Both the position numbers and the translations under genes were made by a program. Of a DNA stretch of 64,000 bases, positions 27,095 through 35,999 are shown one piece after another (position 1 is the first letter of the stretch; every line of letters starts with the position of its first letter). Source of the stretch: DATEZO01 sp035255485. GTDB lineage: Bacteria > Pseudomonadota > Gammaproteobacteria > Burkholderiales > Burkholderiaceae_D. The notes under the pieces were generated by a model, which had not been told where the DNA came from, searched no databases, and saw nothing but the letters and a program-made list of their open reading frames with translations. The stretch lies in NCBI GenBank assembly GCA_035255485.1, contig DATEZO010000094.1, positions 5,018 through 69,017 of the forward strand, given 5' to 3'.

Positions 27095-28507
27095 ATGAAT
27101 AACTCCTTCACCATGCACAATGCACTGAATCCGAAGCGGCGCCTGCAATTTGCGGCGCTCGCGCTATGTGTCACGCTGGGTGCATTGCCCCAAGCCTGGT
27201 CTCAATCGAACGCCACCGTCGGCGACACGAAACCGGCAGCCAGTGCAAAGCCGCGTATTCAGCCGGCTGACTCGATCGTTGCCGTGGTCAACCATGACGT
27301 CATCACGCGCAACGAGTTGAATGAACGCATGCGCATTGTCACCGCACGGATGAAGGCGCAAGGCAGCGCCTTGCCGCCGGAAGAACAACTGCAACGGCAG
27401 TTGTTGGAGCGCATGATTGTCGACCGCGCGCAATTGCAGCTGGCGAGCGAGACCGGGATTCAGATCAATGACACCATGCTCGATCTCGCCATCTCGCGCA
27501 TTGCCGAGCAAAACAAGATGTCGCTGCAGGAATTCCGTAACCAGCTGGAGCGTGATGGCACGCCGTTCGGAAAATTCCGCGAGGAGATCCGTAACGAAAT
27601 CATCATGCAGCGCTTGCGCGAGCGGGAAGTCGATAACCGGATCCAGATCTCGGAATCGGAAGTCGACAATTATCTGGCAGCCGAAGCCGGCGCGACGCAG
27701 GGACGGCAGGAATTCAATCTGGCGCAGATTCTGATACGGATCCCGGAAAATGCCTCGGCCGAACAGATTGCGGAGCGCCGCCGACGCGCGGAAGAAGTGC
27801 AGCGGCAATTGAAAGCGGGCGGCGACTTCGCCAAACTTGCGGCGACCTATTCCGATGCGAGCGATGCATTGAAAGGCGGCGATCTCGGCTGGCGCGATCA
27901 GAACCGGTTGCCGCAGCTATTCGTCGATGCGATCGGTGGCCTGGACCAGGGCGGCGTGTCGGATATCGTGAAGAGCGCCAACGGCTTCCACATACTGAAG
28001 CTGGTTGGCAAACGCATGCCGAGCGTGGTGAAAGTGGGCAACGGCACGGCGGCGGCTGCGGTGCAGCAAACGCATGCGCGCCACATCCTGATCAAGGTCA
28101 ATCAGGTGGTAACGGCCAGCGATGCACGGCGCAAGTTGCTTGAATTGAAGGAGCGCCTGGATAACAAGGCCGCCAAATTCGAAGATCTTGCCAAGCTGTA
28201 TTCCAACGATCTGTCGGCGGCGAAAGGCGGCGATCTCGGCTGGCTGTATCCGGGCGACACCGTGCCCGAATTCGAGCGTGCGATGAATGCACTACAGCCG
28301 GGGCAGGTCAGCGAGCCGATCGAGTCGCCGTTCGGCTATCACCTGATCCAGGTATTGGAACGCAAGACCGATGACGTGTCGAAAGAGCGGCAGCGCCTGC
28401 TGGCGCGCCAGGTGATCCGCGACCGCAAGCTCGAAGAAGCGACCGAGGACTGGCTGCGCCAGTTACGCGATCGCGCCTACGTCGAATATCACCTGGATGA
28501 CAAATAA
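27095..28507 (+). CDS. surA: Periplasmic chaperone/isomerase SurA
   Basis: 470 residues. After a signal peptide (LPQAWSQ) comes the SurA chaperone domain (about 55-190, [21 protein letters not shown]) and two parvulin domains (about 205-310, [15 protein letters not shown]; about 325-430, [14 protein letters not shown]). It helps fold outer-membrane proteins, including LptD encoded just upstream (40 bp). Confidence 0.97.
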   Translation: MNNSFTMHNALNPKRRLQFAALALCVTLGALPQAWSQSNATVGDTKPAASAKPRIQPADSIVAVVNHDVITRNELNERMRIVTARMKAQGSALPPEEQLQRQLLERMIVDRAQLQLASETGIQINDTMLDLAISRIAEQNKMSLQEFRNQLERDGTPFGKFREEIRNEIIMQRLREREVDNRIQISESEVDNYLAAEAGATQGRQEFNLAQILIRIPENASAEQIAERRRRAEEVQRQLKAGGDFAKLAATYSDASDALKGGDLGWRDQNRLPQLFVDAIGGLDQGGVSDIVKSANGFHILKLVGKRMPSVVKVGNGTAAAAVQQTHARHILIKVNQVVTASDARRKLLELKERLDNKAAKFEDLAKLYSNDLSAAKGGDLGWLYPGDTVPEFERAMNALQPGQVSEPIESPFGYHLIQVLERKTDDVSKERQRLLARQVIRDRKLEEATEDWLRQLRDRAYVEYHLDDK

Positions 28508-28532
28508 TGACCATCTCATCGCTGGCGGCCGC

Positions 28533-29567
28533 ATGAACAACCGGCCAACGATTGCGATCACCTGCGGGGAACCCGCCGGCATCGGCCCGGAAATTTCGCT
28601 CCGGGCCGCCTGGCAGTTGCGCGATACCGTCAATTGCGTGCTGATCGGCGACGCGGCGCTGCTGGCGCTGACCGCCGGCGAGATCGACCCCGGCCTGCGC
28701 CTGGCCGCCTTGTCGACGCAGGCGCTGCGCAATGGCGGGTTGCCGCATCTGCCGACCGGACAACTGGTCGTGATCGATTGCCCGCTGGCCGAGCCGGCAG
28801 TTCCGGGCCGGCTCGACAAGCGCAACGCCCGAGCGCTGCTGCAAACGCTCGACGTCGCGATCGCGGGCGCGCTGCACCAGACCTTCGATGCGATCGTCAC
28901 CGCGCCGTTGCAGAAAAGCGTGATCAACGACGCCGGCATGCCGTTTACCGGTCATACCGAATACCTGGCGGAAAAGACCGGCACGCAGCAGGTCGTGATG
29001 ATGCTGGCCGGCGGCACGCCCATGCTGCGCGTTGCGCTCGCTACCACGCACCTGGCGCTGAAGGATGTGCCGGCGGCGATTACGTTCGACAGCTTGCTGC
29101 GCACGATTGGCATCCTGCATCATGATTTGCAGCGCAAGTTCGGGTTGGCCAAGCCGCGCATCCTGGTGGCTGGCCTGAATCCGCATGCGGGCGAGGGCGG
29201 CTATCTGGGCCGCGAGGAAATCGACGTGATCACGCCGGTGCTGCAGGCGGCGCAGGCGCAGGGGATCGATGCCAGCGGCCCGTATCCGGCCGACACCCTG
29301 TTCCAGCCGAAATACCTGGAGCATGCGGATTGCGTGCTGGCGATGTACCACGATCAGGGCTTGCCGGTCCTGAAGCATGCGAGCTTCGGGCGCGGCGTAA
29401 ACATTACGCTCGGCCTGCCGATCATCCGTACTTCAGTCGACCATGGCACGGCGCTTGATCTGGCGGTAAAGGGCGTTGGCCATGCCGACCACGGCAGCAT
29501 GGTCGAGGCGATCAGGGTCGCGGCGCAGATGGCTGCCGCAAGCGCCGGCGCATTGCCCAGGTCTTGA
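28533..29567 (+). CDS. pdxA: 4-hydroxythreonine-4-phosphate dehydrogenase PdxA
   Basis: 344 residues. A vitamin B6 synthesis enzyme. It starts [20 protein letters not shown]; the metal-binding His residues lie in [24 protein letters not shown] and [12 protein letters not shown]. The Met at 28533 is chosen because conservation begins there; an in-frame ATG at 28497 would overlap surA by 11 bases and is the alternative. Confidence 0.95.
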   Translation: MNNRPTIAITCGEPAGIGPEISLRAAWQLRDTVNCVLIGDAALLALTAGEIDPGLRLAALSTQALRNGGLPHLPTGQLVVIDCPLAEPAVPGRLDKRNARALLQTLDVAIAGALHQTFDAIVTAPLQKSVINDAGMPFTGHTEYLAEKTGTQQVVMMLAGGTPMLRVALATTHLALKDVPAAITFDSLLRTIGILHHDLQRKFGLAKPRILVAGLNPHAGEGGYLGREEIDVITPVLQAAQAQGIDASGPYPADTLFQPKYLEHADCVLAMYHDQGLPVLKHASFGRGVNITLGLPIIRTSVDHGTALDLAVKGVGHADHGSMVEAIRVAAQMAAASAGALPRS

Positions 29568-29691
29568 AAAATTCTGTCGTGTCCGCGCAGGGCGCTGCAG
29601 GGATTTCGCAGGGCAATGCGCCACGGCCATCCTGCTTCACTGCCTGCGGTATCCTGCGCGGGCACGGCGGGGACTGATCCCATAACAATCC

Positions 29692-30465
29692 ATGAAACAC
29701 ATTCCACGCAAACGCTTTGGCCAGAATTTCCTGACGGATGAGGGCGTGCTGCACGACATTATCCGCGTCATCGATCCGCAACCCGACGATGCGATGGTCG
29801 AAATCGGTCCCGGCCTGGCGGCCATGACCCGCCTGCTGCTGGAATCGCTCAGGCAACTGCATGTGGTCGAGCTCGACCGCGATCTGGTGGCGCGGCTGAA
29901 GAAAATCTTCGCCGCGGACCGCCTGATCATCCATGAAGGCGATGCGCTGCAATTCGATTTCACGACGATTCCGGTTGCGCCCGGACGCAAGCTGCGGGTG
30001 GTGGGCAATCTGCCCTACAACATATCGAGCCCGCTGCTGTTTCATCTGACGCAGATCGCGCCGCAGGTGCAGGACCAGCATTTCATGCTGCAAAAGGAAG
30101 TGGTCGAGCGCATGACGGCGTCGCCCGGCGGCAAAGCTTACGGCCGTCTGTCGGTCATGCTGCAGTGGCGCTATCGGATGGAGCTGATGTTCGTCGTGCC
30201 GCCAACCGCATTCGATCCGCCGCCGCGAGTGGAATCCGCCATCGTGCGCATGCTGCCGATTGCACAGCCGCTGGCCTGCGATCAGGGACGACTGGAGCAG
30301 GTGGTGATGAAAGCCTTTTCGCAGCGGCGCAAGGTGATGCGCAATTGCGTCGCCGGCATGTTCACCGAAAACGACTTGATCGATGCTGGTATCGATCCGC
30401 AGGCACGGCCGGAAACGTTGTCGCTCGAACAGTTTGTTGCCCTGGCGTATCGGTTGCCGGCCTAG
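29692..30465 (+). CDS. rsmA: 16S rRNA dimethyladenosine transferase RsmA (KsgA)
   Basis: 257 residues. It dimethylates two adjacent adenosines near the 3' end of 16S rRNA. The start KHIPRKRFGQNFLTD is classical; the SAM-binding motif is VEIGPGLAAMTRLLLE, the catalytic motif VVGNLPYNISSPLLF, and the C-terminal helical domain is complete. It closes the lptD-surA-pdxA-rsmA block. Confidence 0.97.
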   Translation: MKHIPRKRFGQNFLTDEGVLHDIIRVIDPQPDDAMVEIGPGLAAMTRLLLESLRQLHVVELDRDLVARLKKIFAADRLIIHEGDALQFDFTTIPVAPGRKLRVVGNLPYNISSPLLFHLTQIAPQVQDQHFMLQKEVVERMTASPGGKAYGRLSVMLQWRYRMELMFVVPPTAFDPPPRVESAIVRMLPIAQPLACDQGRLEQVVMKAFSQRRKVMRNCVAGMFTENDLIDAGIDPQARPETLSLEQFVALAYRLPA

Positions 30466-30719
30466 CGCTGCTGCATCGCAAGCGGATATCCCTTGGTCTG
30501 AGGAACAGTGTCTTGCCTTTCCATTGAAGGGCGGAAGCACGTCATGCGTGGTCATCCTGATATTGCTTGCAGTAATGCATTTGGGGTACTGTAACGACCT
30601 TCGCTTTGCCGGAACCAGCCGCCTTGCCGATGCGTCGGCATGGCTGCCGGATCGGCAATATCAAACCGATATGCACCGCCTTTCGCAATTTCATCTTCTT
30701 TATCTGCCCGGAGCCGCAC

Positions 30720-31484
30720 ATGCCTGACACCGATAACATCAAAGACAACATCGTTCATGCGCCGCATCTGCCGTTGACGGATTACTATCGCAATGAAGAA
30801 GAGCGGCGCGGCTGGGTCGGGAAGATGTTCGACAGCACCGCTGCCGACTACAACCGCATCGAAACCATTCTCGGATTGGGATCGGGTTCCTGGTACCGCG
30901 GCCAGGCATTGTTGCGCGCGGGGCTGAAGCCGGGCATGAAGATGGTCGATGTCGGCGTCGGCACCGGACTGGTGGCGCGGCAGGCGGCAAACATCGTCGG
31001 CGATCCCGCGCTGGTGACAGGAGTCGATCCGAGCACGGGCATGCTGCAGAATGCGCAAGTGCCGGCAGGCGTCAAGCTGGTCCAGGGCACGGCCGAACAG
31101 ATTCCGTTTCCCGACAACACCTTCGACTTTCTCAGCATGGGCTATGCATTGCGGCATATCAGCGATCTTTCCGTGGCGTTTGCCGAGTTCCATCGCGTGC
31201 TGAAGCCAGGCGGCCGGCTGTGCATCCTGGAAATCACCTGCCCGGAAAAACCGTTCCGGAAAATGCTGCTGAAAGCCTATATCAAGGGCGTGGTGCCGAC
31301 TCTGGCCCGCCTCGCTTCGCGCAGCGGCAATACCTCGCTGCTGTGGCGTTATTACTGGGATACGATCGAAGCCTGCGCCGCGCCGGCCAGCGTGATGCAT
31401 ACGCTCAAGAACGCCGGGTTCGCCAATGTCGATCGCTATCTTGAACTTGGCGTATTTTCGGAGTATCGCGCCCTGAAAAAATGA
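30720..31484 (+). CDS. UbiE-like SAM-dependent methyltransferase
   Basis: 254 residues. A class I methyltransferase with motif I MVDVGVGTGLVARQAA and the post-motif LRHISDLSVAFAEFHRVLKPGG. It resembles UbiE but has FDSTAADYNRIETILGLGSGS instead of the usual UbiE start, so it is probably not the respiratory-quinone enzyme. Its position before the ACP gene suggests it methylates the aryl head or a polyene intermediate. The 360-bp gap to the ACP gene makes co-transcription uncertain. Confidence 0.75.
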   Translation: MPDTDNIKDNIVHAPHLPLTDYYRNEEERRGWVGKMFDSTAADYNRIETILGLGSGSWYRGQALLRAGLKPGMKMVDVGVGTGLVARQAANIVGDPALVTGVDPSTGMLQNAQVPAGVKLVQGTAEQIPFPDNTFDFLSMGYALRHISDLSVAFAEFHRVLKPGGRLCILEITCPEKPFRKMLLKAYIKGVVPTLARLASRSGNTSLLWRYYWDTIEACAAPASVMHTLKNAGFANVDRYLELGVFSEYRALKK

Positions 31485-31844
31485 ATTTTGTAGAGAGTAT
31501 AGGTAAAAATAGTGCGATATTCGCAATGAAAACGCGGGTATTTTAGAATACATGGCCGTGTATGCAGATGCTCCAGGAGCTGCGCAAAACCGCATTCACG
31601 GGTATTCCGGCTCCCGGCAAGCCTTGCCGGAGCATCCAGCCCGCAGGCATCGATCATTTCGGACTGGCAAATGAACGATGCGTTGCCGCATCAATTGCAA
31701 ATCCTGCATCGGGAGGGCAACGGAAAAGGGTTGAGCCGGCGGAAGATGGGCTGGTAACATGACGGACTCTCTTCAAGCAATGGTTTCTTTGCGAAAAAGC
31801 AAGGCGGACGTTGCTTGTTTCAGTTATTAGGCAATACGGAAATC
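31485..31844. other. 360-bp gap before the ACP gene
   Basis: Begins with copy R2 of the 69-bp element 11 bases after the methyltransferase stop. Short frames at 31562-31762 and near 31670-31760 resemble no known protein, and no second ACP gene is visible. The ACP promoter may lie in the right half; no clear -35/-10 pair was found. Confidence 0.5.
31495..31563 (+). repeat. 69-bp intergenic element, copy R2
   Basis: Begins GAGTATAGG and ends GTGTAT. It contains two small inverted repeats: GCGATATTCGC (columns 20-30) and GTATTTTAGAATAC (columns 44-57). It aligns gap-free with R1 and R3. Confidence 0.85.
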
Positions 31845-32129
31845 ATGACTATTGACACTAGCGCGACTTATGATGTCGCATTGCAACATGAGGTTGCAGA
31901 GCTCATCGTGCAGGCATTGAATCTCGATGTCGGCGCGGATCAGATCCACCCGGACGACCCACTCTACGGTGATGGTCTGGGACTGGATTCGATTGACGTG
32001 CTGGAAATCGCCCTGGTGGTTTCCAAGCAGTACGGACTGCAACTGAAGGCTGACAATGAAGACAACCATCGCATTTTCAGTTCGCTGCGCAGCCTGACCG
32101 AATACATCGGCATCCAGAGATCAGCCTGA
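31845..32129 (+). CDS. Acyl carrier protein of the aryl-polyene pathway
   Basis: 94 residues. The phosphopantetheine attachment site is Ser49 in DGLGLDSIDVLEIAL. It carries the aryl starter and growing polyene chain. The start is ATG 31845 (MTIDTSATYD); the upstream ten codons are not protein-like. The stop overlaps the start of the next gene (TGATG). It is the only ACP in the cluster, whereas many aryl-polyene clusters carry two. Confidence 0.92.
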   Translation: MTIDTSATYDVALQHEVAELIVQALNLDVGADQIHPDDPLYGDGLGLDSIDVLEIALVVSKQYGLQLKADNEDNHRIFSSLRSLTEYIGIQRSA

Positions 32130-32767
32130 TGTTCGAAGCGCTTCGGCTTGGGCGCTGGATCGCCGCCGGCGCGCTGGCGCTGGGCTACGCCCTGCTTGCA
32201 CATCACACCAATACGGCCGCTGGCACCGCGACGCTGGGCGTTCTGCTGGCGCTGGCGCCGCTGGTACTGGCGGCGCTATCGCTGGCATGGCATGCGCGGC
32301 GCCGGATTGCCATGCTGGCGCTGTTCGGCCTCGGCTGCGCCGCGCTGGCGGCAAACTGGAGCGTACTGACGCATCATTACGACCGGATTTACTGGTTCGA
32401 ACATGCCGGTACGGAATTGATTCTCTGCCTGACCTTCGGCCGCACGCTGGCGTCCGGCCGCGAGCCGATGTGCACCACTTTCGCCCGGGCAGTGCACGGC
32501 ACGATCACGCCGACGCTGGCGCGCTATTCGCGCCAGGTGACGGTGGCATGGGTCGGGTTTTTCGGTGCGATGGCGGCGGCTTCGACTACGATTTTCCTGG
32601 TCGCGCCGTTATCCGTATGGTCCGCCTTCGCCAATTTCTTTACCGCGCCATTGATCGCAGCCATGTTCGTGCTCGAATACCTGGTCCGGCGATATTTGCA
32701 TCCGCACATGGAGCACGCGCACATCCTGGATGCAGTCAAGGCCTTCTGGAAAGCGCCTGCCGGCTGA
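32129..32767 (+). CDS. Aryl-polyene cluster membrane protein (COG4648-like)
   Basis: 212 residues with about five to six predicted membrane helices, including LGVLLALAPLVLAALSLAW, AMLALFGLGCAALAANWSVL and VAWVGFFGAMAAASTTIFLV. Proteins of this type occur next to the ACP and ligase genes in aryl-polyene clusters; their role is not established. It is coupled to the ACP gene by a one-base overlap. Confidence 0.85.
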   Translation: MFEALRLGRWIAAGALALGYALLAHHTNTAAGTATLGVLLALAPLVLAALSLAWHARRRIAMLALFGLGCAALAANWSVLTHHYDRIYWFEHAGTELILCLTFGRTLASGREPMCTTFARAVHGTITPTLARYSRQVTVAWVGFFGAMAAASTTIFLVAPLSVWSAFANFFTAPLIAAMFVLEYLVRRYLHPHMEHAHILDAVKAFWKAPAG

Positions 32768-32798
32768 CGTTGCGCCGGATCGAAAAGGAGGTTCCATC

Positions 32799-34157
32799 AT
32801 GCCCGTTTTCCCCCTGATTACCCACCCGCATGCCGATAGCGTGATCGCCTGGCGCAACGGCCGCCCGATCACGGCCGCCCGTTTCCTGTCCGAGGTGGCG
32901 CAACTGCGCGCGCAACTGCCCGCCGGCAGCCACATGCTGAATGCCTGCGGCGACCGCTACCGCTTCATGGTCGGCCTGGCCGCCGCCATGACCAGCCGTA
33001 AAGTCAGCCTGCTGCCATCGACGCAGACGCCGGAAATGATCCGGCAGATGGCGCTGTTCGCGCCGGATGCGTTTTGCCTGACCGATAGCAGGGATTGCCC
33101 GATCGCGCTGCCGCAGATGCATTATCCGGCGCTGGCCGAACAGGATGAGGGCGGCGAATTCGTGGTGCCGCAGATCGACGCCGGGCAACTGATCGCCTAT
33201 GTCTTCACCTCGGGCTCCACCGGCGTGCCGATGCCGCACCGGAAAACCTGGGGCGCGCTGGTGCGCAACGTGCAGGCCGAAGCGCAGCTGTGCGGCCTGC
33301 ACGATGGCCGCCGGCATGCCGTGATCGGCACCGTTCCGCCGCAGCACATGTACGGCTTCGAATCGACGGTATTGATCGTGATGCAAAGCGCCAATGCGCT
33401 GGTCGCGGGAAATTCCTTCTATCCGTCCGATATCTGCCATGCGGTCAGCTCGACGCCGCGACCGCGCACGCTGGTATCGACGCCGGTCCATCTGCGCTCC
33501 GTGATCGGCGCCGGCCTCGACATACCGCAAGTGGATCTGCTGGTGTCGGCGACCGCGCCGTTGTCGACGGCGCTGGCCGAGGAGCTGGAACAGGCATTTC
33601 GCGCGCCGCTGCTGGAAATTTACGGCAGCACCGAAACCGGGCAGATCGCCGTGCGCAATTCCACCCGGACCCAGGAATGGCGACTGTTTCAAGACGTCCG
33701 CCTGACGCAGCGGGACGGCGTCACCTGGGCCTCCGGCGGCCATGTCGAACAACCGGTGCCGATGAACGACGTGATCGAAAGCGTGGATGACACGCGCTTT
33801 CTGCTGCACGGACGCACCGCCGACTTGGTCAACATTGCCGGCAAGCGCAATTCGCTTGCGTACCTGAACCTGCAGTTGCATGCGATCGCGGGCGTGGTCG
33901 ACGGGGCATTTTTCATGCCGGACGAAGCGCACGCCGATGGCGTGACACGCCTGACCGCATTCGTGGTGGCGCCTGGAATGAGCGCGGCGACGATCACGGC
34001 GGCGCTGCGCGAGCGCATCGATGCGGTATTCCTGCCGCGTCCGCTGGTATTGGTCGATGCATTGCCGCGCAACGCTACCGGCAAATTGCCGCGCGAGGCG
34101 TTGCAGGCGCTGGCGACAGCCCGCAATGGCCCATCCGGCAAAGGGAATCCGGCATGA
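32799..34157 (+). CDS. Aryl-ACP/CoA ligase (adenylate-forming)
   Basis: 452 residues. The ANL-superfamily signature FTSGSTGVPMPHRKTW is at about 138-153, with EIYGSTETGQIA and the C-terminal RNATGKLPREAL containing the catalytic Lys. It likely activates hydroxybenzoate and loads it on the ACP. It starts at the ATG after AAAAGGAGG and overlaps the next gene by four bases. It is shorter than typical acyl-CoA synthetases, as is usual for polyene cluster ligases. Confidence 0.88.
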   Translation: MPVFPLITHPHADSVIAWRNGRPITAARFLSEVAQLRAQLPAGSHMLNACGDRYRFMVGLAAAMTSRKVSLLPSTQTPEMIRQMALFAPDAFCLTDSRDCPIALPQMHYPALAEQDEGGEFVVPQIDAGQLIAYVFTSGSTGVPMPHRKTWGALVRNVQAEAQLCGLHDGRRHAVIGTVPPQHMYGFESTVLIVMQSANALVAGNSFYPSDICHAVSSTPRPRTLVSTPVHLRSVIGAGLDIPQVDLLVSATAPLSTALAEELEQAFRAPLLEIYGSTETGQIAVRNSTRTQEWRLFQDVRLTQRDGVTWASGGHVEQPVPMNDVIESVDDTRFLLHGRTADLVNIAGKRNSLAYLNLQLHAIAGVVDGAFFMPDEAHADGVTRLTAFVVAPGMSAATITAALRERIDAVFLPRPLVLVDALPRNATGKLPREALQALATARNGPSGKGNPA

Positions 34158-34468
34158 GCAGCGGCCAGGCGCCATTGGCGATTGCGGCCGATCATCCCGC
34201 ATTCGCCGGACATTTCCCGGGTGCGCCGATCGTTCCCGGCGTGGTGCTGCTCGATGCAGCGCTGCATGCCATCGGCCGGCAGATCGGAACCGACTTGTCT
34301 GCCTGTCGTATCGGCACGATGAAATTCCTGCGCCCGGTCGGTCCCGGCGAGCCGGTCAGCGTACGCTATGAAACGCTCGACAGCGGCGCGCTGCGCTTCG
34401 ATCTCCTGAGTGCGGGCCACAAGGTGGCGACCGGATCGATCCGCCTGCCTGAAGTGGCGGCGCCATGA
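34154..34468 (+). CDS. Small hotdog dehydratase (ApeI-like)
   Basis: 104 residues, a single hotdog fold with HPAFAGHFPGAPIVPGVVLLDAA, the FabA/FabZ-type region carrying the active-site His. It dehydrates the 3-hydroxyacyl-ACP after ketoreduction. In some clusters this domain is fused to the ligase; here the genes are separate but overlap (ATGA). A second dehydratase is encoded at 42688-43239. Confidence 0.85.
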   Translation: MSSGQAPLAIAADHPAFAGHFPGAPIVPGVVLLDAALHAIGRQIGTDLSACRIGTMKFLRPVGPGEPVSVRYETLDSGALRFDLLSAGHKVATGSIRLPEVAAP

Positions 34469-35403
34469 CATCGCAACCGCAGCGCACGGCCGGCTGGATG
34501 CGCAGCCCGGAGCGCAGCAACATGCTGATGCTGCGCATCATGACCTGGATTTCGCTGCATCTGGGGCGATCGGCCAGCCGCGCGGTATTGCACCTGATTG
34601 CCGCGTATTTCCTGCTGTTCGCACCGGCCAGCCGCGCCGGTTCGCGCGGGTATTTGCGCCGGATCCTGCCGCATCCGGTGCGCTGGGCCGACCTCTACCG
34701 GCATTTTTTCTGGTTCGCCACCACCATCCACGACCGGGTCTACCTGCTCAACCAGCGCTTCGACCTGTTCGACATCACGGTGCATGGCGAGGCGCTGATG
34801 CAGAAGTGCGTGGCGGACGGACGCGGCGTGTTCCTGATCGGCGCGCACATGGGCAGCTTCGAAGTGATCCGTGCGCTCGGCCGGCGCCATGCCGGGCTCA
34901 AGGTGGCGATGGCGATGTATGAAGAAAACGCGCGCAAGATCAACGACATGCTGGCGGCAATCAATCCGGCTGCGCAACAGGATGTCATCGCGCTGGGCCG
35001 GATCGATGCGATGCTGAAAATCAGTGAAGCCCTGGATCGGGGCGCTCTGGTCGGCATGCTGGCCGATCGCACCCTGCGCGATGACGCGACACTGGCGGTG
35101 CCGCTGCTCGGCAGCCCTGCGCCGCTGCCGCTCGGCCCGTGCCGGATGGCGGCGATCCTGCGGCGGCCGGTGATCTTCATGACCGGCCTGTATCTGGGGA
35201 AAAACCGCTACGAGATCCATTTTGAAATGCTGGCCGATTTTTCGCAGGTTGCACGGACGCAGCGGCAGGCGGAAATCGAGCGCGCGGTGGAGCGTTACGC
35301 TGCCCTGCTTGAAAAATACTGCCGGCGCGCGCCCTATAACTGGTTTAATTTTTTCAATTTCTGGCAATTCGCCTCCGCAACCGGCAAAGACCCTGATCAA
35401 TGA
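34465..35403 (+). CDS. LpxL/HtrB-family acyltransferase
   Basis: 312 residues of the lysophospholipid/lipid A acyltransferase superfamily. The catalytic motif is GAHMGSFEVI (His-x4-Glu), followed by a second block RGALVGMLADRTLRDDA and PVIFMTGLYLGKNRYEI. It probably transfers the finished polyene, or a co-substrate acyl chain, to a lipid acceptor. One membrane-associated helix lies near the N-terminus (AVLHLIAAYFLLFAPA). It overlaps both neighbours. Confidence 0.87.
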   Translation: MTSQPQRTAGWMRSPERSNMLMLRIMTWISLHLGRSASRAVLHLIAAYFLLFAPASRAGSRGYLRRILPHPVRWADLYRHFFWFATTIHDRVYLLNQRFDLFDITVHGEALMQKCVADGRGVFLIGAHMGSFEVIRALGRRHAGLKVAMAMYEENARKINDMLAAINPAAQQDVIALGRIDAMLKISEALDRGALVGMLADRTLRDDATLAVPLLGSPAPLPLGPCRMAAILRRPVIFMTGLYLGKNRYEIHFEMLADFSQVARTQRQAEIERAVERYAALLEKYCRRAPYNWFNFFNFWQFASATGKDPDQ

Positions 35404-35999
35404 ACGTTACATCGATACGGCCGGTGTTCCGCCGCACTTTCCTTTTTCTCCTGGCCATTGCATTCTGGCCGGCGCTGTCGATGGCGGCGGACTGGGATAT
35501 CGACCAGCTGATGCAGTCGATGGGCAAGGTCGCCTCCGGCCGCGCGACCTTCATCGAGAAAAAAACCATGGCGATGCTCGAACGGCCGGTAGAGTCGTCG
35601 GGAGAACTGCTGTATACCGCTCCGGACCACCTGGAAAAACGCACCCTTAAACCGAAGCCTGAAACCATGACGATCGACGGCGGCACGCTGACCATCGAAC
35701 GCGGGCGCCAGAAGCTGGCGGTGCAACTGTCGGAGTATCCGGAACTGGCCGGTTTCCTCGATAGCATCCGTGGCACGCTGGCGGGCGACCGCAAGGCGCT
35801 GGAACGGGTGTTCAGGCTGCAGCTGGAAGGCGGCGCGGAGCGCTGGCAGCTGTCGCTGACGCCGACCGATGGCAAGATGGCGACCACGATTCATCTGATC
35901 CGGATCGCCGGCAGCCGCGACAACGTGCGCCGCATCGAGATCATCCAGACTGACGGCGATCGTTCGGTGATGACGGTCACGCCCGTCGCCACGCCATGA
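35400..35999 (+). CDS. LolA-like outer-membrane lipoprotein carrier
   Basis: 199 residues. Signal peptide FLFLLAIAFWPALSMA, then a LolA-type half-barrel with DIDQLMQSMGKVASGRATFIEKK, ELLYTAPDHLEKRT and MTIDGGTLTIERG. It is expected to carry the polyene lipid through the periplasm. Such proteins sit beside the MMPL exporter in aryl-polyene clusters, as here. Confidence 0.88.
   Translation: MNVTSIRPVFRRTFLFLLAIAFWPALSMAADWDIDQLMQSMGKVASGRATFIEKKTMAMLERPVESSGELLYTAPDHLEKRTLKPKPETMTIDGGTLTIERGRQKLAVQLSEYPELAGFLDSIRGTLAGDRKALERVFRLQLEGGAERWQLSLTPTDGKMATTIHLIRIAGSRDNVRRIEIIQTDGDRSVMTVTPVATP

Noticed and set aside
28308..29378. Long frame antisense to pdxA and the end of surA
   Set aside because: Shadow of pdxA; composition not protein-like.
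30720..31484. Assignment as respiratory UbiE
   Set aside because: The family's N-terminal and C-terminal signatures differ and the gene lies at the head of a polyene cluster; kept as UbiE-like only.
32736..34202. 488-codon frame antisense to the aryl-ACP ligase
   Set aside because: The opposite strand encodes a clear adenylate-forming enzyme; this frame is rich in Arg, His and Gln as expected for a shadow in GC-rich DNA.
34366..35400. 344-codon frame antisense to the LpxL-type acyltransferase
   Set aside because: Shadow of a gene in a tightly overlapped operon.
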